Positions 1 to 8,557 of a DNA stretch of 64,000 nt are shown one piece after another. Each line of letters opens with the position of its first letter. The stretch's first letter is position 1. Location of the stretch: the NCBI RefSeq assembly GCF_001305595.1, contig NZ_CP012403.1:146501-210500 (forward strand), written 5' to 3'. The DNA is from Azospirillum thiophilum (lineage in GTDB: Bacteria > Pseudomonadota > Alphaproteobacteria > Azospirillales > Azospirillaceae). Below the pieces are notes generated by a model. That model saw nothing but the letters and a program-made list of their open reading frames with translations, did not search any database and was not told the DNA's origin. The position numbers and the translations under genes are program-made.

Positions 1-237
1 ATCGACCAGAGCGATGCCCAGCATCAGGACGAAGCCGGGAATGGCACGCACCAACTGCGGCTGGGCCCAGGGCTTCCAATGACCGCCGGCGGCGGAGAAG
101 AGCAGGCCGACCCCCACCGCGGTGATTGTGCAGACCAGCAGGACCAGCCCCCAGTTGATGAGCCTGAACTTGGTGCCGAGCGTCAGTTGGGAACGCTGCG
201 GCTCCAGACCGCCGGAGCCGAGATTGGAAAGGACCAC
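1..237 (-). CDS. rodA: Rod shape-determining protein RodA, N-terminal part (runs off left edge)
   Basis: The minus strand reads an open frame from a GTG at 237 to the window edge, 79 codons, with no stop. After a short polar leader it gives a helix beginning FRLINWGLVLL, then FSAAGGHWKPWAQPQLVRA and a second hydrophobic helix. That pattern (first transmembrane helix, the SAAGG turn and the PWA..QLVR segment) is typical of the start of RodA, the SEDS-family peptidoglycan glycosyltransferase of the elongasome. FtsW is the alternative, but the NWGLVLL and AAGG features favour RodA. There is no in-frame ATG between the upstream stop (352-354) and 237, so GTG is the likely start. Its expected partner PBP2 is not immediately upstream in this window. 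Confidence 0.72.
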   Translation of the reverse strand, partial: MVLSNLGSGGLEPQRSQLTLGTKFRLINWGLVLLVCTITAVGVGLLFSAAGGHWKPWAQPQLVRAIPGFVLMLGIALVD

Positions 238-392
238 GACAATACGCCGATGTTGCCGGAAGGAACGTTGCCGGGCCGGGAGCCGGCCGGGTGAAACCGG
301 CGCGGATAATGCGGCAAGCGGCCCTACGGGTAAAGCCGGCCCTTTTGTCGGTCACTTTTTGTTACCCGGCCCAGGGGTTCGTCCGCTCCTGT

Positions 393-1604
393 TCAGGCCG
401 TGACCGGTGCCGCGCTCGGCTCTTCCGCAGGCCGGAAGAAGCAGACCTGATTCCGCCCGGCATTCTTGGCGCAATAGAGCGCATCGTCGGATTGGGCGAT
501 CAGGTCCGAGAATTCGCTGTGTTCGGCGGTCATGGCGACGCCGCCGATGCTGCAGGTCACCGTCACGGCGCGCTCCGCGCCCAGCGGGCCCAACTGGCGT
601 TCGATGGCGCCGCGCAGCCGCTCGGCCAGCAGCAACCCGTCCTCCGCCCCGGTTTCCGGCAGCAGCAGCGCGAACTCCTCTCCACCGATCCGGCCGATGA
701 TATCATCCTGCCGGACCTGCCCGACGCAGCAGCCGGCGACCGCCAGGATCACCCGGTCGCCGAAGGGGTGGCCGGCGCGGTCGTTGATCGACTTGAAACG
801 GTCGATGTCCAGGATCAGGACGGTCAGGTCGCGGCCGTAACGGCGGGCGCGGCGGAATTCAATCTCACCCAGTTCGAACAGACGGCGGCGATTCAGGACA
901 CTGGTCAGCCCGTCGGTATGGGCCAGCTTGGTCAACTCACGATTGAACTCGTCGCTGGCCATCAGGACATAGTTGATGGCACCGATGATGGTTCCCAAGA
1001 AGGACAGGACGAAGACCGCCCGTTCGATACGGTCGTCGACGAGCTGTCCGACCGGTGCCTCACCTTGGACCATTCCCGCGCCCATACGGACCAGATAGAT
1101 CCCGGCGAGACCGATCGACATGATGCCGGTGACATAATGGGGAACACCGCGATCCTCGTAACGGACGAGAATCTCGAAGGCGATGGCCAGCAGCACGACG
1201 GCCGCAGCCAAGCTGGCCAACATGCGCACCCCCGACAGGTCGCTGCCGGCCAGCATGAGCAGCAGGCAGCCCAGAGCGACCCCGCTGCCGGCCGCAAGTG
1301 GCCACTGGCGCCAGACCGGTCGCTCCTGCAGAAGTCGGACACTGGTGTAGTTCAGGGTGAGGCCGGCAATGCCAACCCCGTTGGCGAGCGGAACCAACAG
1401 CTCCGGCGCATTGTCGGCGCGCATCCCGACGATCAGGAAGGCAAGTCCCAACAGGAACTTGCCATAGGCGTAGGCACGCAGCGAGTCGCGGATATGGCGG
1501 GGATACCGGCCCGAGGCCACGGCGATGGAGAGACCGACGGCAAAGCCGATGACGGTGATGATCTGCGCGATGAAGGTCGTGTCGATGTTCATGCGCAGAG
1601 CCAT
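393..1604 (-). CDS. Membrane-bound diguanylate cyclase (GGDEF)
   Basis: A 403-residue protein with several hydrophobic helices over about residues 8-215, followed by a GGDEF domain (about 225-390). The active-site motif is GGEEF at 307-311, and the metal-binding LDIDRFKSIND segment lies near 265. An intact RxxD inhibitory site (R298, D301) precedes it by the canonical spacing, so product feedback by c-di-GMP is expected. It should make c-di-GMP from two GTP at the inner membrane, with the membrane part acting as an unidentified sensor. There is no EAL domain. ATG codons at 1604 and 1592 are both possible starts and neither has a strong ribosome site. The gene is not obviously in an operon. 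Confidence 0.9.
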   Translation of the reverse strand: MALRMNIDTTFIAQIITVIGFAVGLSIAVASGRYPRHIRDSLRAYAYGKFLLGLAFLIVGMRADNAPELLVPLANGVGIAGLTLNYTSVRLLQERPVWRQWPLAAGSGVALGCLLLMLAGSDLSGVRMLASLAAAVVLLAIAFEILVRYEDRGVPHYVTGIMSIGLAGIYLVRMGAGMVQGEAPVGQLVDDRIERAVFVLSFLGTIIGAINYVLMASDEFNRELTKLAHTDGLTSVLNRRRLFELGEIEFRRARRYGRDLTVLILDIDRFKSINDRAGHPFGDRVILAVAGCCVGQVRQDDIIGRIGGEEFALLLPETGAEDGLLLAERLRGAIERQLGPLGAERAVTVTCSIGGVAMTAEHSEFSDLIAQSDDALYCAKNAGRNQVCFFRPAEEPSAAPVTA

Positions 1605-1738
1605 CGCGATCGATTACGCCAGTATGTCTTCGGCACGCTATAGGAAGCCTTGGTCTCTGACAAGTCGTGCCAAGCGAACTCTGAGTGTCAATTCTTTAAT
1701 GTTATCAGTCGATTGTTATTACCCTTAACCGTTGGCTG

Positions 1739-2416
1739 TCAGGGCCTGTCCGGTGCATAGCCCTTCACGAACAGGTCCACCGCGGCATCGACGAAGCGCT
1801 CCAGTTCGGCATCACCCGGCCGCTCGCTCAGGCACAGCAGCAGCTTCATGTGCATGTTGGCCTTCAACAGGCCAAAATACTGGTGGGTAGCGAGATCGGT
1901 GTCCGTGATCGCCAATTCGCCTTTGCGCGCCGCCTCGGCCATGAACTGGCGACCGCGGAGAAAGGTCTCCGCCGGACCGCTGTCATAGAAGGCCTGGGCC
2001 AGTTCGGGCTGGCGCAGGACCTCGCCCAACACCATGCGATACAGTCCCAGAGCCTTCGGCGATGCGATGAAACGGACGAAAGTCCGGCCAATCAACCGCA
2101 ACCCGTCCGTCACCGGCAGTTCCATCGCCTCATCCCAGACATTCGTCAGGACCGAGTTCGCGCATTCGCAGGCGACCATCGCCCGGAACAGTTCTTCCTT
2201 GCTGCCGAAGTGGGCGTACAGCGTCGCCTTGGAAACATTCGCCCTCTTGGCGACCGCATCCATGCTGACGGCGCTGTAGCCATGCTCCAGGAACAAGGCT
2301 CCCGCCGCCTCCATGATCTGGGCCGGCTTCGATCCTGCTTCGGGAGTGGGGGCAACCAGAGTGGTCATGCGCGCCTCGCCTGAGTCCATATCCTTGGCCC
2401 CTACCGCTTTCCGCAT
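1739..2416 (-). CDS. TetR-family repressor of the divergent efflux operon
   Basis: A 225-residue TetR/AcrR-type regulator. The N-terminal DNA-binding part spans about residues 30-80, with the recognition segment VSKATLYAHFGSKEELF near 63-79. The rest is an all-helical ligand-binding domain. It is divergent from an HlyD/EmrB pump, and the intergenic region carries two copies of one palindrome, so it very probably represses both the pump and itself until a pump substrate binds. A second start at Met17 would remove the polar leader. The inducer cannot be told from the sequence. Confidence 0.9.
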   Translation of the reverse strand: MRKAVGAKDMDSGEARMTTLVAPTPEAGSKPAQIMEAAGALFLEHGYSAVSMDAVAKRANVSKATLYAHFGSKEELFRAMVACECANSVLTNVWDEAMELPVTDGLRLIGRTFVRFIASPKALGLYRMVLGEVLRQPELAQAFYDSGPAETFLRGRQFMAEAARKGELAITDTDLATHQYFGLLKANMHMKLLLCLSERPGDAELERFVDAAVDLFVKGYAPDRP

Positions 2417-2450
2417 CGCCGGACAACCCCCCAGGCATGTGTTTTATGAA

Positions 2451-2467
2451 AACTAAACCGTTCAGTT
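2451..2467. promoter_or_regulatory. TetR operator 1 (one mismatch)
   Basis: Inverted repeat AACTAAAC-C-GTTCAGTT, differing from operator 2 at one base of the left half. It lies 35 bp upstream of the repressor start. On the minus strand a TTGTCA at 2479-2474, 17 bp from a TTAGTT at 2456-2451, would place the repressor's own -10 box inside this operator, which fits autorepression. Confidence 0.72.
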
Positions 2468-2472
2468 CGGTC

Positions 2473-2501
2473 TTGACAACAGATAGGCCGTCCGCCATTT
2501 T
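2473..2501 (+). promoter_or_regulatory. Probable promoter of the efflux operon
   Basis: A perfect TTGACA at 2473-2478 is followed after 17 bp by CATTTT at 2496-2501. It sits between the two TetR operators, so transcription would start at or just before operator 2. The -10 box is weak, as expected for a repressed promoter. Confidence 0.5.
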
Positions 2502-2513
2502 CCGGCAAGACTA

Positions 2514-2530
2514 AACTGAACGGTTCAGTT
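2514..2530. promoter_or_regulatory. TetR operator 2 (perfect palindrome)
   Basis: Perfect 8-bp inverted repeat AACTGAAC-G-GTTCAGTT, 63 bp from operator 1, just downstream of the likely efflux promoter. Bound repressor would block initiation of the pump operon. Confidence 0.8.
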
Positions 2531-2606
2531 CTTTCCCCTGACGACGCCGGCAAGAGCGTGTCGGCGGGACTTCAGGCTGGACCGCGCCGGATCGGGGATA
2601 GAGACG

Positions 2607-3716
2607 ATGGCGAATGGCGTGCGGAAGATCGTTCTGTCGGGCGTTGCTCTTGCCGTGCTGGCGGGCGGTGCCGTCGCCGGCGAACGGTGGTGGACGGAAG
2701 GCCGGTTCCTGGAATCAACCGACAATGCATATGTGCAGAGCGACATCACCGTCGTCAGCCCGAAGGTCTCCGCCTATGTGCGCGACGTGAAGGTCGCGGA
2801 GAACCAGCTGGTGCGGGCCGGAGACGTGCTGGCGGTGCTGGACGACCAGGACTTCCGCGCCAAGGTGGCGGAGGAGGAGGCTGCGGTCGTAGCCCAGAAG
2901 GCAGCGCTGGCGACGCTCGCCACCAAGTTGGAATTGCAGCGCACCGTGATCGACCAGGCCGCCGCCACGCTGGCGAGCGCCGAGGCCGAGCAGCGCCGCG
3001 CCCAGCAGGAATTTGACCGCAGCCGTTCGCTGGCCAACGACAGCTGGACCAGCCGGCAGAAGCTGGAGACCGCGGACGCCGACCTGCGCAAAGCAGTCGC
3101 CCAGGTCGCCAAGTCGCGCGCCGCACTGGCCACCGAGAATGAGCAGGTCAACGTCCTGAACGCCACCCGAACCGAGACGGAAGCCCATCTGGCCCAGGCC
3201 CAGGCCACGCTGCAGACGGCACGCAACGATTTGGACAACACGGTGCTGCGCGCGCCGGTCGACGGCGTGGTCGGCAACCGCGGCGTCCAGGTCGGCCAGT
3301 ATGCCCGGCCCGGCGTGCAGTTGCTGTCGCTGGTGCCTCTGCCCGACGTCTATGTCGTCGCCAACTTCAAGGAAACCCAGCTGGCGCGCATGCGGCCCGG
3401 CCAGCATGTCAGCATCTCCGTCGATGCCTTCCCCGACCGCAGGCTGGTCGGCACGGTGGAGAGCTTCGCCCCGGCGTCCGGCTCCAAATTCTCGCTGCTA
3501 CCGCCGGAGAACGCGACCGGCAACTTCACCAAGATCGTCCAGCGAATCCCCGTCCGCATCGCCCTGCCGCGCGACAACGCGCTGGCCGGCCTGCTGCGCC
3601 CCGGCCTGTCGGTGGAGGCCGAGGTCGACACCCGCGGCGCCGATGCCCAGCCGCATGTAGCTGTCGGCGGCGTGTTCGGCGCGCTGAGCGACAAGCAGGC
3701 GGTGGCCGCCAAGTAA
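2607..3716 (+). CDS. HlyD/EmrA-type membrane fusion protein
   Basis: A 369-residue periplasmic adaptor. One hydrophobic segment near residues 6-24 anchors it in the inner membrane. The biotinyl-lipoyl half-motif TDNAYVQSDITVVSPKVSAY (about 37-56) follows, then a long Ala/Glu/Gln-rich helical hairpin (about 85-200), the second lipoyl half (RAPVDGVVGNRGVQVGQ, near 212) and a beta-barrel. This layout is that of EmrA. It should link the MFS pump encoded next to an outer-membrane channel, which is not encoded here. A GGGATAGAG ribosome site precedes the ATG. Confidence 0.9.
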   Translation: MANGVRKIVLSGVALAVLAGGAVAGERWWTEGRFLESTDNAYVQSDITVVSPKVSAYVRDVKVAENQLVRAGDVLAVLDDQDFRAKVAEEEAAVVAQKAALATLATKLELQRTVIDQAAATLASAEAEQRRAQQEFDRSRSLANDSWTSRQKLETADADLRKAVAQVAKSRAALATENEQVNVLNATRTETEAHLAQAQATLQTARNDLDNTVLRAPVDGVVGNRGVQVGQYARPGVQLLSLVPLPDVYVVANFKETQLARMRPGQHVSISVDAFPDRRLVGTVESFAPASGSKFSLLPPENATGNFTKIVQRIPVRIALPRDNALAGLLRPGLSVEAEVDTRGADAQPHVAVGGVFGALSDKQAVAAK

Positions 3717-3730
3717 CGCGGCCACGGTCC

Positions 3731-3778
3731 GGCGGGGGCGCCGCCCCACTTCCCCCCTTCGGGGGCGGCGCCCCCGCC
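3731..3778. repeat. GC-rich 17-bp perfect inverted repeat
   Basis: Arms 3731-3747 and 3762-3778 are perfect reverse complements (GGCGGGGGCGCCGCCCC) around a 14-base loop. It sits between the adaptor and pump genes of one operon and has no T-run. It is more likely an intra-operon mRNA stem-loop or an interspersed palindromic element than a terminator; it could adjust the expression ratio of the two genes. Confidence 0.75.
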
Positions 3779-3860
3779 ACAAACCAACCGACACACGCGT
3801 CATCGCCAAGAAGGCCGGCACCTCAAGGGGTGACCGGCCGCGACAGAAGGCATCGGTTCC

Positions 3861-5414
3861 ATGGCGACACCGGCCCAGGGCATGCGCCCGCTCTCCCCGC
3901 GCGACATCGCCGGCTTCTTCGCGATGGTCGTCGGCATGTTCATGGCGATCCTGGACATCCAGATCGTCTCGAGCTCGCTGTCGGAAATCCAGGCCGGCCT
4001 TGCGGCCAGCGCCGATGAAATCTCGTGGGTGCAGACCTCCTACCTGATCGCGGAGGTCGTGATGATCCCGCTGTCCGGCATCCTCTCGCGCATCATGTCG
4101 ACCCGCGTGCTGTTCACCGTGGCAGCGGCCGGCTTCACCCTGACCAGCATCGCCTGCGCCTTCGCCAGCAGCATCGAGTCGATGATCGTCTGGCGTGCGC
4201 TGCAGGGCTTCATCGGCGGCGCGATGATCCCGACGGTGTTCGCCACCAGTTTCATGATCTTCCCGCCGGAAAAGCGGGCGGGCGTGTCGGTGATGATGGG
4301 GCTGGTCGCCACCATGGCGCCGACCATCGGACCGACCCTGGGCGGCTACCTGACTCAGCACATGTCCTGGCACTGGCTGTTCCTGGCCAACGTGATCCCC
4401 GGCATCCTGGTGACCTCGCTGGTCTGGTTCCTGGTCGATGTCGACCGCCCGAACCCGGAACTGCGCAAGGGCTTCGATTTCCTCGGCCTGCTGTTGATGG
4501 CGACCTTCCTGGGCAGCCTGGAATATGTGGTGGAGGAGGGGCCGCGCAACGACTGGTTCGACGACGAGGCGATCCTCGCGCTGGCCGTGGTGGCGGCGAT
4601 CGGCGGAATCGGCTTCTTCTGGCGGGTTCTGTCCTATCGCAATCCAATCGTGGAACTGCGCGCCTTTGCCGACCGCAACTTTGCCATCGGGTCTCTCTAC
4701 AGCTTCATCCTCGGCATCGGTCTCTACGGGTCGGTCTATCTGCAGCCGCTATTCCTGGCCCGGGTCCGCGGCTTCAACAGCCTGCAGATCGGCGAGATCA
4801 TGTTCGTGACCGGTGCCTTCCAGTTCATGTCGGCCCCCATCGCCGGCGCGCTGTCGAAACGCATGGACCTGCGCGCCATGCTGGCGCTAGGATTGATCCT
4901 GTTCGGGACCGGCGTCTGGCTGAACAGCCATTTCACCGCGGAGACCGGCTTCTGGGAACTGTTCCTGCCGCAGGCCATCCGTGGCCTGTCGCTGATGCTG
5001 TGCTTCATCCCAATCAACAGCGTCGCACTCGGCACCCTGCCACCGGACAAGTTGAAGAACGCGTCGGGCCTCTACAACCTGATGCGCAACCTGGGCGGTG
5101 CCATCGGGCTGGCGGCAATCAACACGGTGCTGACCAACCGCGACGCGCTGCACATGAACCGACTTGGCGACAACATGAACCTCGCCCGGCCCGAGGTGCA
5201 GCAGATGGTCGATTCCCTCACCCAGCGGTTCGACGGGCTGGTGGCGGACCCGACCGCTGCGGCGATGTCGCGGCTGGTCGGGCTGGTCCAGCGCGAGGCG
5301 CTGATCCTGACCTTCAACGACGCCATGCTGATGATGTCGGCGGTCTTCTTCGGTGCCCTGCTGTTCATGCCGCTGGTCCGGCGTCCGGGTGGCCCGGTAA
5401 AGGCCGACCATTGA
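3861..5414 (+). CDS. EmrB/QacA-type MFS drug:H+ antiporter (DHA2, 14 TM)
   Basis: A 517-residue polytopic protein of the DHA2 family. It opens with FFAMVVGMFMAILDIQIVSSSL in TM1, the DIQIV motif typical of EmrB-like pumps. It has WVQTSYLIAEVV in TM2, GxLSRIMSTR in the loop 2-3 region, and the antiporter motif (MAPTIGPTLGGYL) in TM5. Length matches 14 TM members (500-540). Together with the preceding EmrA-like adaptor it forms a tripartite pump exporting hydrophobic compounds, controlled by the divergent TetR repressor. The substrate is unknown. Confidence 0.9.
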   Translation: MATPAQGMRPLSPRDIAGFFAMVVGMFMAILDIQIVSSSLSEIQAGLAASADEISWVQTSYLIAEVVMIPLSGILSRIMSTRVLFTVAAAGFTLTSIACAFASSIESMIVWRALQGFIGGAMIPTVFATSFMIFPPEKRAGVSVMMGLVATMAPTIGPTLGGYLTQHMSWHWLFLANVIPGILVTSLVWFLVDVDRPNPELRKGFDFLGLLLMATFLGSLEYVVEEGPRNDWFDDEAILALAVVAAIGGIGFFWRVLSYRNPIVELRAFADRNFAIGSLYSFILGIGLYGSVYLQPLFLARVRGFNSLQIGEIMFVTGAFQFMSAPIAGALSKRMDLRAMLALGLILFGTGVWLNSHFTAETGFWELFLPQAIRGLSLMLCFIPINSVALGTLPPDKLKNASGLYNLMRNLGGAIGLAAINTVLTNRDALHMNRLGDNMNLARPEVQQMVDSLTQRFDGLVADPTAAAMSRLVGLVQREALILTFNDAMLMMSAVFFGALLFMPLVRRPGGPVKADH

Positions 5415-5500
5415 GCTTCACGAGCGGCATAGGTTGCCGCCCGCGGGTTGTGCTATAGCTTGCCTCATCGACCGACCGTCAGAAACCCACCGCGATCCCG

Positions 5501-6025
5501 ATGAGCAAGCGTCAATACACCCGAGCCGAGGTCAAGGAACTGCTGGGCGCGCTGGAGCGCCAGTGCCGCGAAGCTTCCAAGCTCGCGCAATTGGCGGAGC
5601 ATGAGGCGAGCAAGCACAGCTTCGGTGCCTATCGCGACTTCCGCGACAAGGTGGGCGAATTCCAGGCGCTGGTCATCCTGATCGAACAACGGCTGCGCAA
5701 TCTGATCGACGCCCGTTCCGACGATCTGCGCGACCAGTTCGAAAAGCTCGACACCGTGATGCTGGCCCTGTTGGTGCGCGCCAGCATGCGCTTCTTCTTC
5801 GTCCTGTCGGCCAACCCGATCCTGCCGATGGGCGCCCGGGAGATCTTCGTGGCGGAGTTGCGCAGCCTGCATGATGCGGCGGAAAAGCTGAAGCGCCCGA
5901 CCTATGTCGGCAAGCTTGGGCCGGAGTTGGACCGCGACCTGGAAACCGCGTCGTTGATCCTGGAGGAGATCATCGACAAGGCTCCCAGCCTGCTCAATTT
6001 CCGTGGAGGCGGGGGAGGGGAGTAA
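5501..6025 (+). CDS. Hypothetical helical protein
   Basis: I do not recognise the family. The 174 residues are predicted largely helical and charged, with a likely coiled coil over about residues 5-80, a short hydrophobic stretch (VMLALLVRASMRFFFVLSANPILPMG, about 85-110) and a Gly-rich C-terminus (FRGGGGGE). There is no signal peptide. Codon use matches its neighbours. It stands alone between the efflux operon and the convergent hydrolase gene. Confidence 0.7.
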   Translation: MSKRQYTRAEVKELLGALERQCREASKLAQLAEHEASKHSFGAYRDFRDKVGEFQALVILIEQRLRNLIDARSDDLRDQFEKLDTVMLALLVRASMRFFFVLSANPILPMGAREIFVAELRSLHDAAEKLKRPTYVGKLGPELDRDLETASLILEEIIDKAPSLLNFRGGGGGE

Positions 6026-6090
6026 CGGGACTCCCGGAGCGGCGCCTGTGCCCAGTCACTCCCACCCTGCCAATCATCTCGCCCGGCCAA

Positions 6091-7311
6091 TCACTTCGCC
6101 AGGAACTGCGCGATCGTCTCGCCGGCCTTGGCGATGTTGGCGACACCGTCCAGATGCCCGAGGGTCGAGGTGATCGACTCGGTATATTCCACGGAGTTGC
6201 CCTGCTTCTCCAGCCGGTCCTTCAGCGGCCGCATGTTGCGGTCGGGCGGGAAGACCAGATCGTCAGCAGACGGGATGAGCAGAACAGGGGCTTTGATCTT
6301 CGCCAGCCCATCCTCCAGCGAGGTACCGTTGCCGGTGACGAAGGTCTGGTTGGCCTTGACCAGATAGAGGAAGTGGTTGGCGTCGCTGACCGCGGCACGG
6401 CCGGCGGCGGCCTTTTCCAGCCAGGCTTCGATGGCATATTGGTTGCCCATCGCCGCACGCGGATCCTTGCCCTCCTCCGCCCATTTGCGGCCGAAGGCGG
6501 CATCAGCCCATTTCCAGTGGCGGGCGTGCAGGGTGACCAGCTTCAGCGCCTCGGTCAGGCCGGCCTTCGGCTCCGCCTTGCCGTAATAGTCGCCGTTGTT
6601 CCAGTTGGGATCGAGCTTGATCGGAGCGCCCCACAGGTTCAGCCACCCTATCAGGAAGGGGTCGGCTTCCGGCCCGCCGATGGCGGCGATGACCCGCTTG
6701 ACCATGCCCGGATGGTCCGCTCCCCATTCGAAGGCCTGGAGCGAGCCCATCGAACCGCCCATCACCGCCTGCAGCGTCTTGATGCCCAGGCTGTCGACCA
6801 GCGCCTTCTGGACAGCGACGAAGTCCTGGATCGTGACGATGGGGAAGCTCATGCCGTAGGGCTTGCCGGTGTCCGGATTGATGCTGGCCGGTCCGGTGGT
6901 GACGACGTTGGGATCCTTCGGCGAAAGGTTCACCAGCGTATCGGAGCTGAGGATGAAGTATCTGTCGGTATCCAGCGGCTTTCCCGGACCGATGATGCTG
7001 TCCCAATAGCCGGGCGCGGCATCCTCCGCCTTGTATTTTCCGGCAGCATGGCTGTTTCCGCTGAAGAAATGGGTGATGAGGATGGCGTTGTCCTTGGCCT
7101 CGTTCAGCTTGCCATAGCTTTCCCAGCCGATGCGGACATTCTTGATCGTCCCGCCGCCGGTGGTGGTGTAGGACGGCATCTCGAAGATTTTCTTTTCGAC
7201 GATGCCGTCCAGGGCCAGCGCCGGCAGGGCGCCGAACAGGCAGGCGGCCATGACGAGCCCGCCCAGGCGGCCGGACCAAGTGGAACCGCGGACAACCCCA
7301 CGCATAGGCAA
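6091..7311 (-). CDS. Exported MetX-like alpha/beta hydrolase
   Basis: A 406-residue protein of the homoserine O-acetyltransferase (MetX) superfamily. The nucleophile elbow is GGSMGS, with HFFSGNSHAAGKY as the oxyanion region. The likely catalytic Asp is in IPSADDLVFPP and the His in TLGHLDGV. Unlike cytoplasmic MetX it starts with a signal peptide ending in ALPALALDG (about 1-35), so it should act in the periplasm and is unlikely to serve methionine synthesis; a periplasmic hydrolase or esterase is more likely. The ribosome site GGGAGGGG precedes the ATG. Its 5' region carries the same AATTGTTCGT 10-mer seen upstream of a binding-protein gene at 36.1 kb. Confidence 0.82.
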   Translation of the reverse strand: MPMRGVVRGSTWSGRLGGLVMAACLFGALPALALDGIVEKKIFEMPSYTTTGGGTIKNVRIGWESYGKLNEAKDNAILITHFFSGNSHAAGKYKAEDAAPGYWDSIIGPGKPLDTDRYFILSSDTLVNLSPKDPNVVTTGPASINPDTGKPYGMSFPIVTIQDFVAVQKALVDSLGIKTLQAVMGGSMGSLQAFEWGADHPGMVKRVIAAIGGPEADPFLIGWLNLWGAPIKLDPNWNNGDYYGKAEPKAGLTEALKLVTLHARHWKWADAAFGRKWAEEGKDPRAAMGNQYAIEAWLEKAAAGRAAVSDANHFLYLVKANQTFVTGNGTSLEDGLAKIKAPVLLIPSADDLVFPPDRNMRPLKDRLEKQGNSVEYTESITSTLGHLDGVANIAKAGETIAQFLAK

Positions 7312-7320
7312 CCCCTCCCG

Positions 7321-7330
7321 AATTGTTCGT
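7321..7330 (+). promoter_or_regulatory. AATTGTTCGT motif upstream of the MetX-like gene
   Basis: Identical in sequence and orientation to 36150-36159 in the PQQ region. It lies 10-19 bp before the start of the exported hydrolase. It may be a shared regulator site or chance; no dyad symmetry is visible beyond AATT. Confidence 0.3.
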
Positions 7331-7416
7331 TAGACACTCTATCCGGGCGCGCAGTCTACCCGCACGGCCGCATCTGTCCAGCCGCCTTCGGTGACGCTTA
7401 CGGTCAGGACCGGCCG

Positions 7417-7737
7417 TTAACGGAGCCGCACGGCGGTGCCGTTGACCGACACCATCAGCATGCCGTTCTCCTTGCCCAGCACCTCGTAATCGACATCCAC
7501 CCCGACGATGGCGTCGGCGCCGAGCGAACGCGCAGCATCCTGCATGTCGGCGAAGGCGGCCTCCCTCGCCTCGCGCAGGGCCGCCTGATAGCCGCCGGCC
7601 CGCCCGCCGACGATGTCGCGCACGGACGAGAACAGGTCACGGAAGACGTTGACGCCCATGATCGCCTCCCCGGCGACGATGCCGAGATATTGGGCGACCG
7701 GGCGGCCTTCCACTGAATCGGTGCTGGTGACGATCAT
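7417..7737 (-). CDS. YbjQ/UPF0145 family protein
   Basis: A 106-residue protein with the family pattern: VTSTDSVEGRPVAQYLGIVAGEAIMGVN at the N-terminus, AREAAFADMQDAARSLGADAIVGVDVDYEVLG in the middle and a C-terminal beta strand (MLMVSVNGTAVRL). Members form pentameric rings and their role is not established. The start at 7737 is well supported by AGGAGG 8 bases upstream. An in-frame upstream extension is possible but would be unlike the family. Confidence 0.88.
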   Translation of the reverse strand: MIVTSTDSVEGRPVAQYLGIVAGEAIMGVNVFRDLFSSVRDIVGGRAGGYQAALREAREAAFADMQDAARSLGADAIVGVDVDYEVLGKENGMLMVSVNGTAVRLR

Positions 7738-7921
7738 GGTCTTTCCTCCTGTCATGGTGCCGACGACGCACAGATGGCGCCATATGCGGCCGAGTCCAAG
7801 GCGGCACTGCAGAATCGCACGAGCGGTGAGTCTATCGCGCCTTCCCCCATCCCCTCGACACCGTGTAGGACAGCAGTCGGAAGCCGTGGAAATCGGCTGC
7901 AAGGCAGGCGAGGGGAAAACC

Positions 7922-8557
7922 ATGGACGACACGCGGCGCGCCATCCTGCGCTGGCTGACCGGCGTGATGGAGGCCCGGAATTGGAGCGCCGGCGGCTGGG
8001 CCCGGCTGGCAGGCGTCACCGCCACCAACCTGACTCGCTTCCTACGCGACCCTGTGGCGGGCAGCGTGCCCAGCGCCGATACGCTGGCCCGGTTGGCCCG
8101 AGTCGCCGGCTCGGAGCCACGCTTCCTCGACGATCATGCCTATGCACCGGTCTCGCGCGTGCCCGTACTGACACTGGCGCAGGCGCATGTCTTCCTCGAT
8201 CTCGGCCGCAAGGCAGGGGAAGCCTTCCTGACAGGCACGCTGAAGGACGGTTCGGCATCGGTCGCCATGGACGGTCGGACCTCCCGCCGCGCCTTCGCGC
8301 TGCGCATCTTGTCCAAGAGCCTGGATGCCGCCGGAGTGCTGCCCCGCGACTGCGTGGTGCTGGAACCGCTGGACGTGCTGACACCACAGGCCGGCGATGT
8401 CGTGGTGTCAGTGGGCGAGGGGACGATCTGCGGCTACCGGTTCTTCCCCCCGCACCTGATGCCGGTGTCAACCGATCCGGACCGTCACCCGACCGCAATC
8501 GACCGTGCCCACGTGGCCGGAGTCGCCGTTCATGTCGTCCGGACTCTGCGCATGTAA
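7922..8557 (+). CDS. Phage-type repressor with S24/LexA-like C-terminal domain
   Basis: A 211-residue protein. An N-terminal helix-turn-helix-like region (WARLAGVTATNLTRFLRDP, about 24-42) is followed by a C-terminal half resembling the S24 fold: an RILSKSLDAAGVLPRD segment where these proteins carry GDSM, then VVVSVGEGTICGYRF. The Ser equivalent appears present but the Lys that completes the dyad in LexA/CI (usual vKR) appears replaced in CGYRF, so self-cleavage is doubtful. It is followed by an AT-rich region with palindromes and then phage recombination genes, which it probably controls. Confidence 0.72.
   Translation: MDDTRRAILRWLTGVMEARNWSAGGWARLAGVTATNLTRFLRDPVAGSVPSADTLARLARVAGSEPRFLDDHAYAPVSRVPVLTLAQAHVFLDLGRKAGEAFLTGTLKDGSASVAMDGRTSRRAFALRILSKSLDAAGVLPRDCVVLEPLDVLTPQAGDVVVSVGEGTICGYRFFPPHLMPVSTDPDRHPTAIDRAHVAGVAVHVVRTLRM

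Noticed and set aside
291..1643. 450-codon open frame on the plus strand antisense to the diguanylate cyclase
   Set aside because: It is a GC-skewed shadow: Asp/Gln/Arg-rich with no domain, while the minus strand encodes a clear GGDEF protein.
1605..1738. Sigma-54-like TGGCAC site upstream of the diguanylate cyclase
   Set aside because: The TTGC half is not at the right distance.
6154..7716. 520-codon open frame antisense to the MetX-like and YbjQ-like genes
   Set aside because: No family resemblance; spans two well-supported genes on the other strand.
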